Shown here piece after piece: positions 32,874 to 42,086 of a stretch of 64,000 nt of DNA. The translations under genes were made by a program, and so were the position numbers. Numbering within the stretch: position 1 is the first letter of the stretch; each line of letters starts with the position of its first letter. The DNA lies in contig JAJCKG010000001.1 in NCBI GenBank assembly GCA_020558355.1, positions 1-64,000 on the forward strand, read 5' to 3'. Source of the stretch: a bacterium 210820-DFI.6.37 (GTDB lineage: Bacteria > Bacillota > Clostridia > Peptostreptococcales > Anaerovoracaceae). The notes under the pieces were generated by a model. The model was not told where the DNA came from and searched no databases. It worked only from the letters and a program-made list of their open reading frames with translations.

Positions 32874-34949
32874 TTATTTTAATAAACGCTCCATGCTTTT
32901 CAGTCCGATTCCAAGAGTCGACGCGTTATGTAAAAAGGCTGATGTCGTCGGCTGGATTACCCCGCCGATTCCAAGACCGATCAGTGCCGTATTGATTCCT
33001 ACAATCAGCCGGTAATTTTTTCTGATCCGTCCCATCAGAGCCTGGCTCAGTTCCCGAAGCGTCAGTATACCGTAAAGATCGTCAGCCGCAATAGTAATAT
33101 CAGCAATCTCCCGGGCAAGCTCAGCCCCATCGCTGATGGCAATCCCCGCGTCCGCCGCGGACAGTGCCGGCGAATCATTGATGCCGTCTCCGATCATAAT
33201 CACTTTTCGCCCTTCCGCCTTTTCCTTTTCTATGAACAGCGCCTTATCCTCCGGCAGCACTTCGGAATAATATTCATCTACTCCAATGGCTGACGCGACG
33301 GCCGCCGCTGTTCGTTCGCTGTCTCCGGTCATCATAACGATCTTACAAAAGCCCGCATCCTTCAGAGAAGCGATCACCTCTGCCGCTTCTTCTCTAAGAG
33401 GATCTTCGATGCAGATCACAGCCTCCAGACGGCTGTCGATAGCCAGATACAGGTGCGAATACTCAGAAGGAAGGTTTTCAAAAGCTTCCCGGTAGTTTTC
33501 ATCGACGGTGCAGCCTTCATCTTCAAAGACAAAGTGATAGCTGCCGATGATGGCCTTTCTTCCATCCAGTCTGGAAGAAATTCCATGGGCTACAATGTAT
33601 TCCACCTTTGAATGCATCTCTTCATGCTCCAGATTCCGGTCTTTAGCCGCTTTTACAACCGCCTTGGCCATGGAGTGAGGGAAATGCTCTTCCAGACACG
33701 CCGCGATCCGCAGCATTTCATCCGCTGTTCCGCCGCCAAAGGTAACTACCTCTTTTACCGTAGGCCTTGCCTTTGTCAAAGTTCCTGTCTTGTCAAAAAC
33801 AATAGTTTCCGCCTCCGCGGCAGCTTCCAGATATTTTCCGCCTTTAACCGTAATATGGCGCGTTCCCGCTTCTCTTATGGCGGAAAGTACGGAAATCGGC
33901 ATAGCCAGCTTCAGCGCGCAGGAAAAATCCACCATCAGCACGGACAGCGCTTTTGTCACATTTCTTGTAAGAAGCCATACCACCCCTGTTCCCAGGAGTG
34001 TATAAGGAACCAGCCGGTCCGCCAAATGCTCGGCTTTGCTTTCCAGAGATGACTTCAGCTTTTCCGAATCTTCGATCATGGTAACAATTTTCTCAAAGCG
34101 CGTCGCTCCGGAAACTTCCTTTACCCTTATGGTAAGTTCGCCTTCTTCCAGCACTGTGCCGGCATAGACATATCCATCCACTTCTTTTTTTACAGGAAGC
34201 GGTTCTCCAGTTAGTGAGGCCTGATTTACCATGGCCTCGCCTTCCTCCACAATGCCATCAAAAGGAATCACGTTCCCCATACGCGCCTTTACAAAATCGC
34301 CCGCTACAATATCCGTTCCGGGAACCAGGATCTCCTGACCATCCTTTACCAGCCAGACTTTCGATACGTTCAGCGACATACATCTGGCAAGATCTCCTAC
34401 CGATTTTTTGTGGGTCCATTCCTCCAAAAGCTCTCCCACTCCCAGAAGGAACATAATCGATCCCGCGCTGGATAAGTTACCCCGCAGGATGGACACACTG
34501 ATGGCTACCGCGTCCAGCACAGGCACTTCCAGCCTGCGGGCGGCAAGACACCGCACTCCCCGGTATATATACTTTACAGACCGGACTACGGTATAGAGCG
34601 CCCGCGCCGGGTAAGGAAGCAATAGCTTCATTCCGGCCCGCAAAACGAATTTATTGATCAGCTTTTCCCGATAGACCGCGTTCATCTCCCTCCCGGAGTG
34701 GGCAATCACCGCTTCCGGTACCTGCCCGGGGTCGTACTCAAAGCTCTTTAGCGCTTCAAAGAGCTGGCCGCGGCCGCATGAAAAAGAAATCGCGGCGTCA
34801 CAAGTCCGCTCATAAATTTTGACTTTTTCAACACCCTCAAGATTTTCCAGATAATACTGCAGGATATCCGCCTGCTCATAGGACATCTTTGTCTGTATCA
34901 GATGGATACGGATACGTCCCTCGATTTCGTGTTTTATTATGAATTCCAT
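32874..34949 (-). CDS. P1B-like heavy-metal P-type ATPase with unusual FSC motif
   Basis: 691 residues. An N-terminal HMA-like segment without a CxxC motif (IEGRIRIHLIQTKMSYEQAD), membrane helices, actuator loop VNQASLTGEPLPVKKEVDG, phosphorylation site VFDKTGTLTKARPTV, and hinge MIGDGINDSPALSAADAGIA. The membrane metal motif, usually CPC, reads DFSCALKLAMP, so the central Pro and first Cys are replaced. Substrate is therefore uncertain; several such pumps export Mn, Fe or Zn. It follows a DUF6110 gene in an operon. Confidence 0.88.
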   Translation of the reverse strand: MEFIIKHEIEGRIRIHLIQTKMSYEQADILQYYLENLEGVEKVKIYERTCDAAISFSCGRGQLFEALKSFEYDPGQVPEAVIAHSGREMNAVYREKLINKFVLRAGMKLLLPYPARALYTVVRSVKYIYRGVRCLAARRLEVPVLDAVAISVSILRGNLSSAGSIMFLLGVGELLEEWTHKKSVGDLARCMSLNVSKVWLVKDGQEILVPGTDIVAGDFVKARMGNVIPFDGIVEEGEAMVNQASLTGEPLPVKKEVDGYVYAGTVLEEGELTIRVKEVSGATRFEKIVTMIEDSEKLKSSLESKAEHLADRLVPYTLLGTGVVWLLTRNVTKALSVLMVDFSCALKLAMPISVLSAIREAGTRHITVKGGKYLEAAAEAETIVFDKTGTLTKARPTVKEVVTFGGGTADEMLRIAACLEEHFPHSMAKAVVKAAKDRNLEHEEMHSKVEYIVAHGISSRLDGRKAIIGSYHFVFEDEGCTVDENYREAFENLPSEYSHLYLAIDSRLEAVICIEDPLREEAAEVIASLKDAGFCKIVMMTGDSERTAAAVASAIGVDEYYSEVLPEDKALFIEKEKAEGRKVIMIGDGINDSPALSAADAGIAISDGAELAREIADITIAADDLYGILTLRELSQALMGRIRKNYRLIVGINTALIGLGIGGVIQPTTSAFLHNASTLGIGLKSMERLLK

Positions 34950-35012
34950 CTGTATCCCTCCATAAAAAAGGGGCCGTTTTCGTTATCCGCCCCTCCGTAT
35001 ATTCTATCTTTT

Positions 35013-35282
35013 TTATTCCTCTTCGGCAGTTACCGCTTTTTCCGCTTCCCGCTTTTCATTGGTCTGCTTTGCCTCTTCCAGAATATCTTCCGCGTTTTCC
35101 TGTACCGTAGTAGCTGTCTTCATTACTGTGTCCTTTGCCCGGAGCACTGCCGCTGTACAGTTGGTATATACTTTCTTCGCATCATCGCTGGTGAGAATTT
35201 TAAGCCCGGCTGTGCCAAACGCTACTCCCGCCGCAAAAAGTCCGCCTTTTTTCAGATTTTCCTTGTTTAAACAATCCCGCAT
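35013..35282 (-). CDS. DUF6110-type small protein
   Basis: 89 residues from the ATG at 35282, placed after GGAGGTAGACGTA. KKGGLFAAGVAFGTAGLKIL is a hydrophobic or glycine-zipper segment; then a helical segment (KVYTNCTAAVLRAKDTVMKT) and an acidic tail. This family usually accompanies the P-type ATPase downstream, so a role in its assembly is likely but unproven. Confidence 0.75.
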   Translation of the reverse strand: MRDCLNKENLKKGGLFAAGVAFGTAGLKILTSDDAKKVYTNCTAAVLRAKDTVMKTATTVQENAEDILEEAKQTNEKREAEKAVTAEEE

Positions 35283-35324
35283 TACGTCTACCTCCATGAT
35301 TCTGACAAATTGATTATGTAGTAA

Positions 35325-35385
35325 TTAATTATATTTTTTTATTATAACAATATAATCAGGAAAAAATCAACTTTTTCCTGATTAT
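35325..35385 (-). promoter_or_regulatory. Terminator hairpin fused to the promoter of the ATPase operon
   Basis: ATAATCAGGAAAAA and TTTTTCCTGATTAT form a 14-bp stem directly after the exporter permease gene (terminator). On the minus strand TTGATT in its second half, 18 bp and TATAAT make a promoter for the DUF6110 and ATPase genes. Confidence 0.65.
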
Positions 35386-35400
35386 CGATAAAATTTATCA

Positions 35401-38142
35401 TTATTCCTGATGCTTTAGAGCCTCCGCCGCCTTTACTCTGCCTACTTTCCCCGCCAGCAAAGCTCTCGTAATAAAGCAGCACAGAACAGTACCCGCGTAA
35501 ATTCCCACGTACAGCTTCCAGCTGAAGGTCAGGTCCATACCGCAGGATACATTAGCTATAAAGTAAGGATACATGGCGTCCATCACCCATTTGGACAGCG
35601 GCACGCACAAAAGAGCGGCAAGAGCGGCCATAATCAGATTGCCGTTCAAATATAAAGTATTGACCTCACGCCTTCGATAGCCAAAGATTTTCAGCAGAGA
35701 AATATTATGCGAGGACCGGTCGATGATGACCTTCATCATCAGATACATAACTACAATGAAAATCAGAACGGCTACGCTGGACATCATATAGACCATCGGC
35801 ATCATCAATTTGAGGAAAATCTCTGACGCTTTTTCTATGTCCTCTCTGCTGACAGTAGCGTACAGTCTCCCGGTATCGATCGAAAGCTCCTGATCCGCAT
35901 ACACAACATTATAATAATCTTCCTCCTGCCCAAAGAGTTCCCGCATACTGTCAATATCCATAAATACATATAGGCCGATGGAATAAGGCACCACTTCCTT
36001 TACGGTAAAGGCATAGTTTTGCTTTCCCACCTCATCCCGCAGCACCAGGTCATCTCCTTCTTTCACTTTGAATTTAACAGCCGCCGAGCTGGAAACCACC
36101 ACCGAATTCTTCGCCTGCTCCGGATTCGCGTCAAAGTAAGGATTGTCCTCATCAATCCCAAGCAGCGTCACATCCAGATCATAGCCGTAAGCTTCCTTTT
36201 TCAGGCTTTCCATATAGCACGCTTCCCCTCCTTCAGGCGCGGTGGCCGTAGGGTATTTAAAGGAATACATATAGGCGTAATTGGCGTCTCTTTTGTTCTG
36301 CTCATTAAGGTTATTACAGATTACATAGCAGTTAATACTCATCATCAGGATTAACAGTGAAATAAACATTCCCATAATCATCGCGATACCAGGCCGGATC
36401 TCCCGCAGCACCTGCCTGACCTGAAAGGCTCTGGTGTAGCTCAGATGGGTTATTTTAATATTCCGCGCCTTTTTTTCGCCGCTGATCCCTTTCAGCAGAT
36501 GAAGCGGCGGTCTGGACAGCTTTTTATTGATTACCAAAATGTTGACAATTACAGCCACAAGAGGCGGCATGACCAGTCCATAAACCAGCAGATACGCCGG
36601 ATAGACGGACTGCAGCTCCGGTGTAGAAAAGTACAAAGCGGAATCCGCCTGCATGAAACCGGTCCCCGCGGGGGAAAACCCAAGAAGAAGGCCGCATATT
36701 CCGCCTGCCACCGTAAGCAGCACCGGAAGCAGCAGGTACTGCAGAAGCAGTGTTTTTTTTCTGACCCCCAGCGCGTAAAGCGTGCCGATTATTTCCGATT
36801 CCCGTTCAATACTGTGTACCACAAAGACCGATATCACAAAAGTAAACAAAATCATAATGATCACGCCCGCTACCGCTCCCGCGTACTTGTTAATCATAAC
36901 ATCATCAATCGAAGCGGCAATTCGAGGATTATCCTCCGCGTCCACGAACTGCGTCAAATTGTCGATTTCAACAGTAAAGTATTCTTCGATGATCTCATCA
37001 GTCTGTTTTCTCAGCTCTGCCGTTCCATCGGCCATGGCTGCCGCTCCTTTTTCGGCCTCCGCAACTCCTGCCGTATAAGAAGCTACCGCCTCTTTATACG
37101 TTTCCATTCCCTGCATCTGTTTTTCAACAGCCCGCAGCTTTTCTTCCAGTTCTTTTCCTTCCGGAAGCTGCCCCGCCTGAAGGATCAATCCGTCGAGAAC
37201 CTTTTTATAGTTGCTGGCGTTAAGCTTCTTTTCAATCCCGTATTCCTTCAGACTTTGAGAAACCGAATCCAGCGTCGCGGCCATCAGCCGCTCTGTACTT
37301 TGATTCAGACTGCCGCTGTAAGAATTCAGCTGTCCCAATCCGTCGCTGAGACTTTCAGCTCCTTCATCCAGCTGGGAAACACCGTCTTGTATTTCTCGTT
37401 TTGTTTCTTCCAGATCTTCGATCATTTCATTGAAATACCGGTCCTGGACCTGTTCCTTGTCGATCTTCATTTCGGACAGCTGATCCTTTAGCTCCTGGCT
37501 GGTCAGCTTTCCATTAAGGCGAAAGCCGTAGACATACGCCTCGCTCCCATCTGCCGTTCCTTTTTTCTTCATGCTTTTGTACTGCTTTTCCGAAACGAAC
37601 GCGGTTCCAAAGAGCTTTCCATCCGCTGAGGAATCTGACATTTCCTTTAATACCAAATCATAATCTGGAGTGGAGCCGGTTCCGGTTATCTCCAGTTCCG
37701 TTCCGCCTACCTCGATCGTCTGTCCCGGAGTCAGGCCGCGCTCCCGCGCGTAGTTCTGTTCCAGGACAATCTGCCCTTTTTCCGCCGCGGCGGTTCCTTC
37801 CTTCAAGGCCAGACGGTCAAGGTTTTCTCTGGTTTTAAAGATCCGAAGGGAGCTTCCATCTGAAAGCTCGTAATCCAGATAAAACATAGCTTCTACTGTG
37901 ACGCCCCGCTTTTTTAAAGCCTTCTGTTCCTTTTGACTCAATGGAACGAACAGTGTAAACTGACCGTCTTCTACCAGGTTCTCCCGCTGTCCCTGATTCA
38001 CCGTATGAATCACATTTTCCGCGGAGCCGATCACTCCAACGATCATATACATGCCCAAAGTTACCAGAAAAAAAAGAGCCAAGTAACGCAGAAAATTCTG
38101 TTTTAGCTCTCTGATCGTCCTCTTTCCAAAAATATTCCGCAT
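35401..38142 (-). CDS. Large FtsX-domain ABC permease
   Basis: 913 residues from the ATG at 38142, right after the ATPase stop and following GGAGGAGCTGTAAG. One N-terminal helix, a large outer domain with coiled-coil stretches (about 230-400), four central helices and four C-terminal helices: two FtsX modules. Such permeases act with MacB-type ATPases in efflux or envelope functions. Cargo is unknown. It is co-transcribed with a Fur-family gene, suggesting metal or stress control. Confidence 0.85.
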   Translation of the reverse strand: MRNIFGKRTIRELKQNFLRYLALFFLVTLGMYMIVGVIGSAENVIHTVNQGQRENLVEDGQFTLFVPLSQKEQKALKKRGVTVEAMFYLDYELSDGSSLRIFKTRENLDRLALKEGTAAAEKGQIVLEQNYARERGLTPGQTIEVGGTELEITGTGSTPDYDLVLKEMSDSSADGKLFGTAFVSEKQYKSMKKKGTADGSEAYVYGFRLNGKLTSQELKDQLSEMKIDKEQVQDRYFNEMIEDLEETKREIQDGVSQLDEGAESLSDGLGQLNSYSGSLNQSTERLMAATLDSVSQSLKEYGIEKKLNASNYKKVLDGLILQAGQLPEGKELEEKLRAVEKQMQGMETYKEAVASYTAGVAEAEKGAAAMADGTAELRKQTDEIIEEYFTVEIDNLTQFVDAEDNPRIAASIDDVMINKYAGAVAGVIIMILFTFVISVFVVHSIERESEIIGTLYALGVRKKTLLLQYLLLPVLLTVAGGICGLLLGFSPAGTGFMQADSALYFSTPELQSVYPAYLLVYGLVMPPLVAVIVNILVINKKLSRPPLHLLKGISGEKKARNIKITHLSYTRAFQVRQVLREIRPGIAMIMGMFISLLILMMSINCYVICNNLNEQNKRDANYAYMYSFKYPTATAPEGGEACYMESLKKEAYGYDLDVTLLGIDEDNPYFDANPEQAKNSVVVSSSAAVKFKVKEGDDLVLRDEVGKQNYAFTVKEVVPYSIGLYVFMDIDSMRELFGQEEDYYNVVYADQELSIDTGRLYATVSREDIEKASEIFLKLMMPMVYMMSSVAVLIFIVVMYLMMKVIIDRSSHNISLLKIFGYRRREVNTLYLNGNLIMAALAALLCVPLSKWVMDAMYPYFIANVSCGMDLTFSWKLYVGIYAGTVLCCFITRALLAGKVGRVKAAEALKHQE

Positions 38143-38143
38143 C

Positions 38144-38845
38144 TTACAGCTCCTCCAGCTCGGCCGCGGAAATCCTGTTAAGATTGACGCGATCCTCCGC
38201 AATCTGCCCGTCTCTTATTTTTATCACCTGATGGACCATATCTTTTATTGCCGTATTATGGGTCACAATCAGCATGGTTGTTCCATATGTTTTATTGATG
38301 GTTTCCAGCAGCGTCAGTATTTCTCTGGAAGTAACAGAGTCCAGAGCCCCTGTCGGCTCATCGCACAAAAGAAGCTTTGGATTCTTTACCAGAGCTCTCG
38401 CGATGGCGCATCTCTGCTGCTGTCCCCCTGACAGCTGGGAAGGCATTTTATCCCTGTGCTCCGAAAGTCCCAGCGTTTGGATCAGTTCTTCCAGCTCCAG
38501 CGGCTCTCCGCTCAGATACTGGCATACCTGAATATTTTCCTTTACAGTAAGATTGGGGATCAAATTGTAAAATTGAAAAACAAACCCCAGGTTCTTTCTT
38601 CTATATTCTAAAAGCTCCCGCGGTTTCATTTTATCTATTTGCGTGCCGAAAACCTGAATTTCTCCCGCGTCAGCTTCTTCCAGCCCTCCGATTATATTTA
38701 GCAGAGTGGATTTTCCTGATCCGCTGGGTCCCAGAATCACGCACATTCTTCCTTCTTCAATTTTCACGCTGATTCCCTTCAGCACTTGACTGCGGCTTTC
38801 TCCCTGTCCGTAGCTTTTCTTCAGATCTTTCACTTCAAGACACAT
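38144..38845 (-). CDS. MacB/LolD-type ABC transporter ATPase
   Basis: 233 residues from the ATG at 38845, which overlaps the Fur-family stop (TAATG). Walker [39 protein letters not shown] and THN are present. A longer frame upstream lacks a ribosome site and would overlap the regulator. It powers the permease directly downstream. Confidence 0.92.
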   Translation of the reverse strand: MCLEVKDLKKSYGQGESRSQVLKGISVKIEEGRMCVILGPSGSGKSTLLNIIGGLEEADAGEIQVFGTQIDKMKPRELLEYRRKNLGFVFQFYNLIPNLTVKENIQVCQYLSGEPLELEELIQTLGLSEHRDKMPSQLSGGQQQRCAIARALVKNPKLLLCDEPTGALDSVTSREILTLLETINKTYGTTMLIVTHNTAIKDMVHQVIKIRDGQIAEDRVNLNRISAAELEEL

Positions 38846-39303
38846 TATTTTTTCTCCATTCCGCCGTTTCCCAGGGTAATCGAATACACATTCTGGTCCG
38901 TAAGATAGCCGCAGGCCCGAAGTCCGGTCTGAAGCACCAGATTCCATTTTTGTGAGGAGAGATGATGGACGCTGTGATCATCCAGTTCAATGGTGCAGGC
39001 CTCATTTAAAGAATGCTTCTCCGGCTCTGTCACGCGATACATATTCTTTCGGTCAATGGCCCCGATCTCTTCCAGAATATTTACCATCCGATAAACCGTT
39101 GCCGTGCCGATCTTCGGATCCTGTTTGGAAGCTCTGTAATAGATATCTTTACAGCTGGCGCAGTCGTTCTCCAGTATGATATCCAAAAGCTCCAGTCTCT
39201 GTTTGGTTATGCGGCAGCCTCTTTCCTTCATTTTCTCCAGAATCAACTCTTTCTGCATTCTACAGCCGCAATCCGTTTCCGCGTTTGTTGTCTTGCCGGT
39301 CAC
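38845..39303 (-). CDS. Fur-family transcription regulator
   Basis: 152 residues. Winged helix KERGCRITKQRLELLDIILE, ASCKDIYYRASKQDPKIGTA, TVYRMVNILEEIGAIDRKN; the C-terminal half is short and Cys/His-poor (DDHSVHHLSSQKWNL). It lacks the HHHxHxxC metal site of standard Fur, so it may sense something other than Fe. It heads the operon with the FtsX exporter and probably represses it from the inverted repeats in its promoter. Confidence 0.85.
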   Translation of the reverse strand: MTGKTTNAETDCGCRMQKELILEKMKERGCRITKQRLELLDIILENDCASCKDIYYRASKQDPKIGTATVYRMVNILEEIGAIDRKNMYRVTEPEKHSLNEACTIELDDHSVHHLSSQKWNLVLQTGLRACGYLTDQNVYSITLGNGGMEKK

Positions 39304-39337
39304 CTGTTTCCCTCCAGTCCCGCATTATCTTCGCTAC

Positions 39338-39377
39338 ATCTCTTAGTTAGTATACTCTAACCTAAGTTAGCCGTCAA
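39338..39377 (-). promoter_or_regulatory. Promoter and operator of the Fur-exporter operon
   Basis: Minus strand: TTGACG (39377-39372), 17 bp, TATACT (39354-39349). CTAACTTAGGTTAG fills the gap and GTTAGAGTATACTAAC spans the -10 box; both are near-palindromic and resemble metal-regulator boxes. Confidence 0.7.
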
Positions 39378-39567
39378 TAACCTTATTGATTTTTTTTCTC
39401 ATTTAATGGAATTTCTCCTATTGGCTTCAATCATAAAACAATGCTTCTTTTGAAAGAAAACTTCCTGGCGCACATAAAAAAATAAATTTCATACCATTAG
39501 GTATAAAAGGGGTTCTTCACCTTTGAAAATTTCCCGATTCTAAAGCGGCAAGATCCGGCAAAATCCA

Positions 39568-39596
39568 TTGCAAATTGTTTTAATCTATGATACTAT
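39568..39596 (+). promoter_or_regulatory. Promoter of the amino acid importer operon
   Basis: TTGCAA, 17 bp, TACTAT; the message would start near 39603 with a 90-base leader. From 39378 to 39567 I see no gene and no known RNA element. Confidence 0.65.
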
Positions 39597-39693
39597 TTTT
39601 ATTGCGATATCGCTTTATCCTGATAACGTGATTCAGATAGGATCAAAGCAACCGCGAACTCACTTAATTACTTAAATATGGAGGAAACATAGT

Positions 39694-40536
39694 ATGAAAA
39701 AGAAATTGTTACTGCTGGCTGCCGCAATGGTACTGGTACTTGGCGCGCTGGCTCTGACCGGCTGCGGCGGAAGTGATGAGGAATCCGCGTCAGAAGACGC
39801 TTCCTGGACTTATGTGCAGGATAAGGGCGAATTAGTCGTAGGACTGGACGATACCTTCGCGCCAATGGGCTTCCGGGATGAAGACAACAACCTGGTGGGA
39901 TTTGATATCGACTTGGCAACCGCTGTATGTGAAGAACTGGGCGTAAAAGTGAAGTTCCAGCCTATCAACTGGGATTCCAAGGATATGGAGCTTCAGTCCA
40001 AGAATATCGACTGCGTATGGAACGGCATGTCCATTGACGAAGAACGTATGGAAAAGATGACCCTTTCCAACAAATACCTTAATAACCGCATTGTCATTAT
40101 GGCCCTGAAGAAGGATGTTAAAGTAGAAAAAGCGGAAGATCTGGCAAATTACAATATCGCGACTCAGGTGGATTCTTCCGCGTTGAAAATGCTCCAGAAT
40201 AACGAAGCGTATGAGTCTTATAAAGATAAGATTACTGAGTATAAAACATATGACCAGGCAATCATGGATATGCAGGCCGGAAGAATGGATTGTATCGTCG
40301 TTGACCAGGTTCTGGGAGAATATAAGAACTCCAAGCTGGAAGAAAAAATGAATGTCTGTGATTTTGACTTTGGCGATGATTTTTACGCAATCGGTTTCCG
40401 CAAAGGCGAAGAAGCCCTGGCAGCTAAAGTCAATGACGCGATCAAAGCCACCATTGACAGCGGTGAAGCTGAGGAAATCAGCAACAAATGGTTTGGAAAG
40501 AATATTATGATTTTTGAACCGCTGGAAGAAAAATAA
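39694..40536 (+). CDS. Polar amino acid ABC importer, substrate-binding lipoprotein
   Basis: 280 residues. Lipoprotein signal peptide with LTGC lipobox (Cys24). SBP family 3: GELVVGLDDTFAPMGFRDED, GFDIDLATAVCEELGVKVKF, WDSKDMELQSKNIDCVWNGM and KTYDQAIMDMQAGRMDCIVVD. It binds a polar amino acid outside the membrane; the ligand (cystine, arginine, glutamine or another) is not fixed by sequence alone. A strong GGAGG site precedes the ATG. It opens a three-gene operon. Confidence 0.93.
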   Translation: MKKKLLLLAAAMVLVLGALALTGCGGSDEESASEDASWTYVQDKGELVVGLDDTFAPMGFRDEDNNLVGFDIDLATAVCEELGVKVKFQPINWDSKDMELQSKNIDCVWNGMSIDEERMEKMTLSNKYLNNRIVIMALKKDVKVEKAEDLANYNIATQVDSSALKMLQNNEAYESYKDKITEYKTYDQAIMDMQAGRMDCIVVDQVLGEYKNSKLEEKMNVCDFDFGDDFYAIGFRKGEEALAAKVNDAIKATIDSGEAEEISNKWFGKNIMIFEPLEEK

Positions 40537-40568
40537 GAATTGATTAAAGTTTGGAGGAGCTGCTTTTT

Positions 40569-41261
40569 ATGAGTGATTTTATATCAAATTTTCAGGAGAC
40601 CCTGACTTATGTCGGGGTCCTGATGCCCTCCCTTATGCTGGGAGCGTGGTATACGGTAAAACTGTTTGTAGTGACCCTGATTCTTTCAATTCCTCTGGGG
40701 CTGCCATTCGCGCTTGGAGGAAACAGCCGGTTCGGGATCCTGCGTTTTATTTGTAAAACCTATATATGGATCTTCAGAGGCACTCCTCTGTTATTACAGC
40801 TGTTTTTCTTTTATTTTTTCATTCCCATTGCTTTCGGAATCCGGTTTTCAGCCTTTACAACAGCGACCCTTACCTTTGTACTGAACTATGCCGCCTATTT
40901 CGCGGAAATTTACCGGGGAGGCATCAACAGCATCGACAAGGGACAGTACGAGGCCGCTCACTCTCTGGGGCTTTCCAGAAGTCAGACCACCTTTGGCATT
41001 ATCCTGCCTCAGACCATGAAATGCGTTCTGCCTCCTGTTTCCAACGAGGCTATCGTTCTCATTAAGGATACGGCTCTGGTTTCTGTCATGGGTGTAGCTG
41101 ATCTGATGAAAATGGCTACTTCCGCGGTAAACCGGGATGTAAACGCAATGGCGTATCTTGTAGCAGCAGTGATCTATCTGATTTTTACCTTCCTGCTGAC
41201 TCTGCTTTCCAATTATCTGGAACGCCGCTTTTCAAAATATGACGCAAAGGAGGAATGGTAA
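40569..41261 (+). CDS. Polar amino acid ABC importer, permease
   Basis: 230 residues from the ATG at 40569, which follows GGAGGAGCTGCTTTTT. HisM-type permease with five helices; [14 protein letters not shown] loop reads [20 protein letters not shown], the EAA motif that docks the ATPase. Ends one base before the ATPase start. Confidence 0.93.
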   Translation: MSDFISNFQETLTYVGVLMPSLMLGAWYTVKLFVVTLILSIPLGLPFALGGNSRFGILRFICKTYIWIFRGTPLLLQLFFFYFFIPIAFGIRFSAFTTATLTFVLNYAAYFAEIYRGGINSIDKGQYEAAHSLGLSRSQTTFGIILPQTMKCVLPPVSNEAIVLIKDTALVSVMGVADLMKMATSAVNRDVNAMAYLVAAVIYLIFTFLLTLLSNYLERRFSKYDAKEEW

Positions 41262-41262
41262 T

Positions 41263-42027
41263 ATGGAACAGATTTTAGAAATGAAACAGATTGTAAAGGA
41301 TTTTGCCAACTGCCGCGCGCTGGATCATGTGGACTTTTCCATGAAACGGGGCGAAACGGTTGCCATTATCGGACCTTCCGGTTCCGGAAAAAGTTCTCTT
41401 CTGCGCTGTATCAACTGCCTCAACCGGATCACCTCCGGAACCATCACCCTCAACGGGGAAACCTTTGTGGACACACCGTCAGGCGAAAAAGCCCAGTATA
41501 TTTCCGATAAAGAACTGCGCCGCATCTGTGCGGAAACAGGAATGGTCTTCCAGCATTTTAACCTGTTCCCACACATGACCTGTCTGAAAAATATTTGCTA
41601 CGCGCCCATCAAGGTGAAGAAGGTGGATAAGGCAAAGGCCGAAGCCCGTGGACGGGAGCTGCTGGAAATGGTTGGTCTTGCTTCAAAAGCCGATGTCTAT
41701 ACCGCTCAGCTGTCCGGAGGACAAAAGCAGCGGATTGCCATTGCCAGAGGCCTTGCTATGGATCCTAAAATTATGCTCTTTGATGAACCTACTTCCGCGC
41801 TGGATCCGGAAATTACCGGAGAGGTGCTGAGTGTTATCAAACAGCTGGCGGAAGAGCACATTACTATGGTAGTCGTTACGCATGAAATGGGCTTTGCCAG
41901 AGAAGTAGCCGACCGGGTGATTTTTATGGACCAGGGAAGAATCGTAGAAGAAGGGACTCCGGAAGATATCTTCCAAAATCCGAAAAGTGAACGTTTAAAG
42001 GACTTTCTCAGTTCTATGCTGAAATAA
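41263..42027 (+). CDS. Polar amino acid ABC importer, ATPase
   Basis: 254 residues from the ATG at 41263 after AAAGGAGGAATGG. Walker [40 protein letters not shown] and THEM. It belongs to the GlnQ/ArtP group. It completes a binding protein-permease-ATPase set. Confidence 0.95.
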   Translation: MEQILEMKQIVKDFANCRALDHVDFSMKRGETVAIIGPSGSGKSSLLRCINCLNRITSGTITLNGETFVDTPSGEKAQYISDKELRRICAETGMVFQHFNLFPHMTCLKNICYAPIKVKKVDKAKAEARGRELLEMVGLASKADVYTAQLSGGQKQRIAIARGLAMDPKIMLFDEPTSALDPEITGEVLSVIKQLAEEHITMVVVTHEMGFAREVADRVIFMDQGRIVEEGTPEDIFQNPKSERLKDFLSSMLK

Positions 42028-42049
42028 CGGCAGATTCTCTGCCATTTTG

Positions 42050-42086
42050 AAAAAAGCAAGACATTACCTCAGTCTGCTTTTTTTCT
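42050..42086. terminator. Bidirectional terminator
   Basis: AAAAAAGCA-GAC and GTC-TGCTTTTTTT arms. It terminates the importer operon and overlaps the last codons of the convergent permease gene. Confidence 0.75.

Noticed and set aside
36445..37491. Plus-strand frame opposite the large permease
   Set aside because: His/Gln/Arg-rich shadow of a real gene; no start signal.
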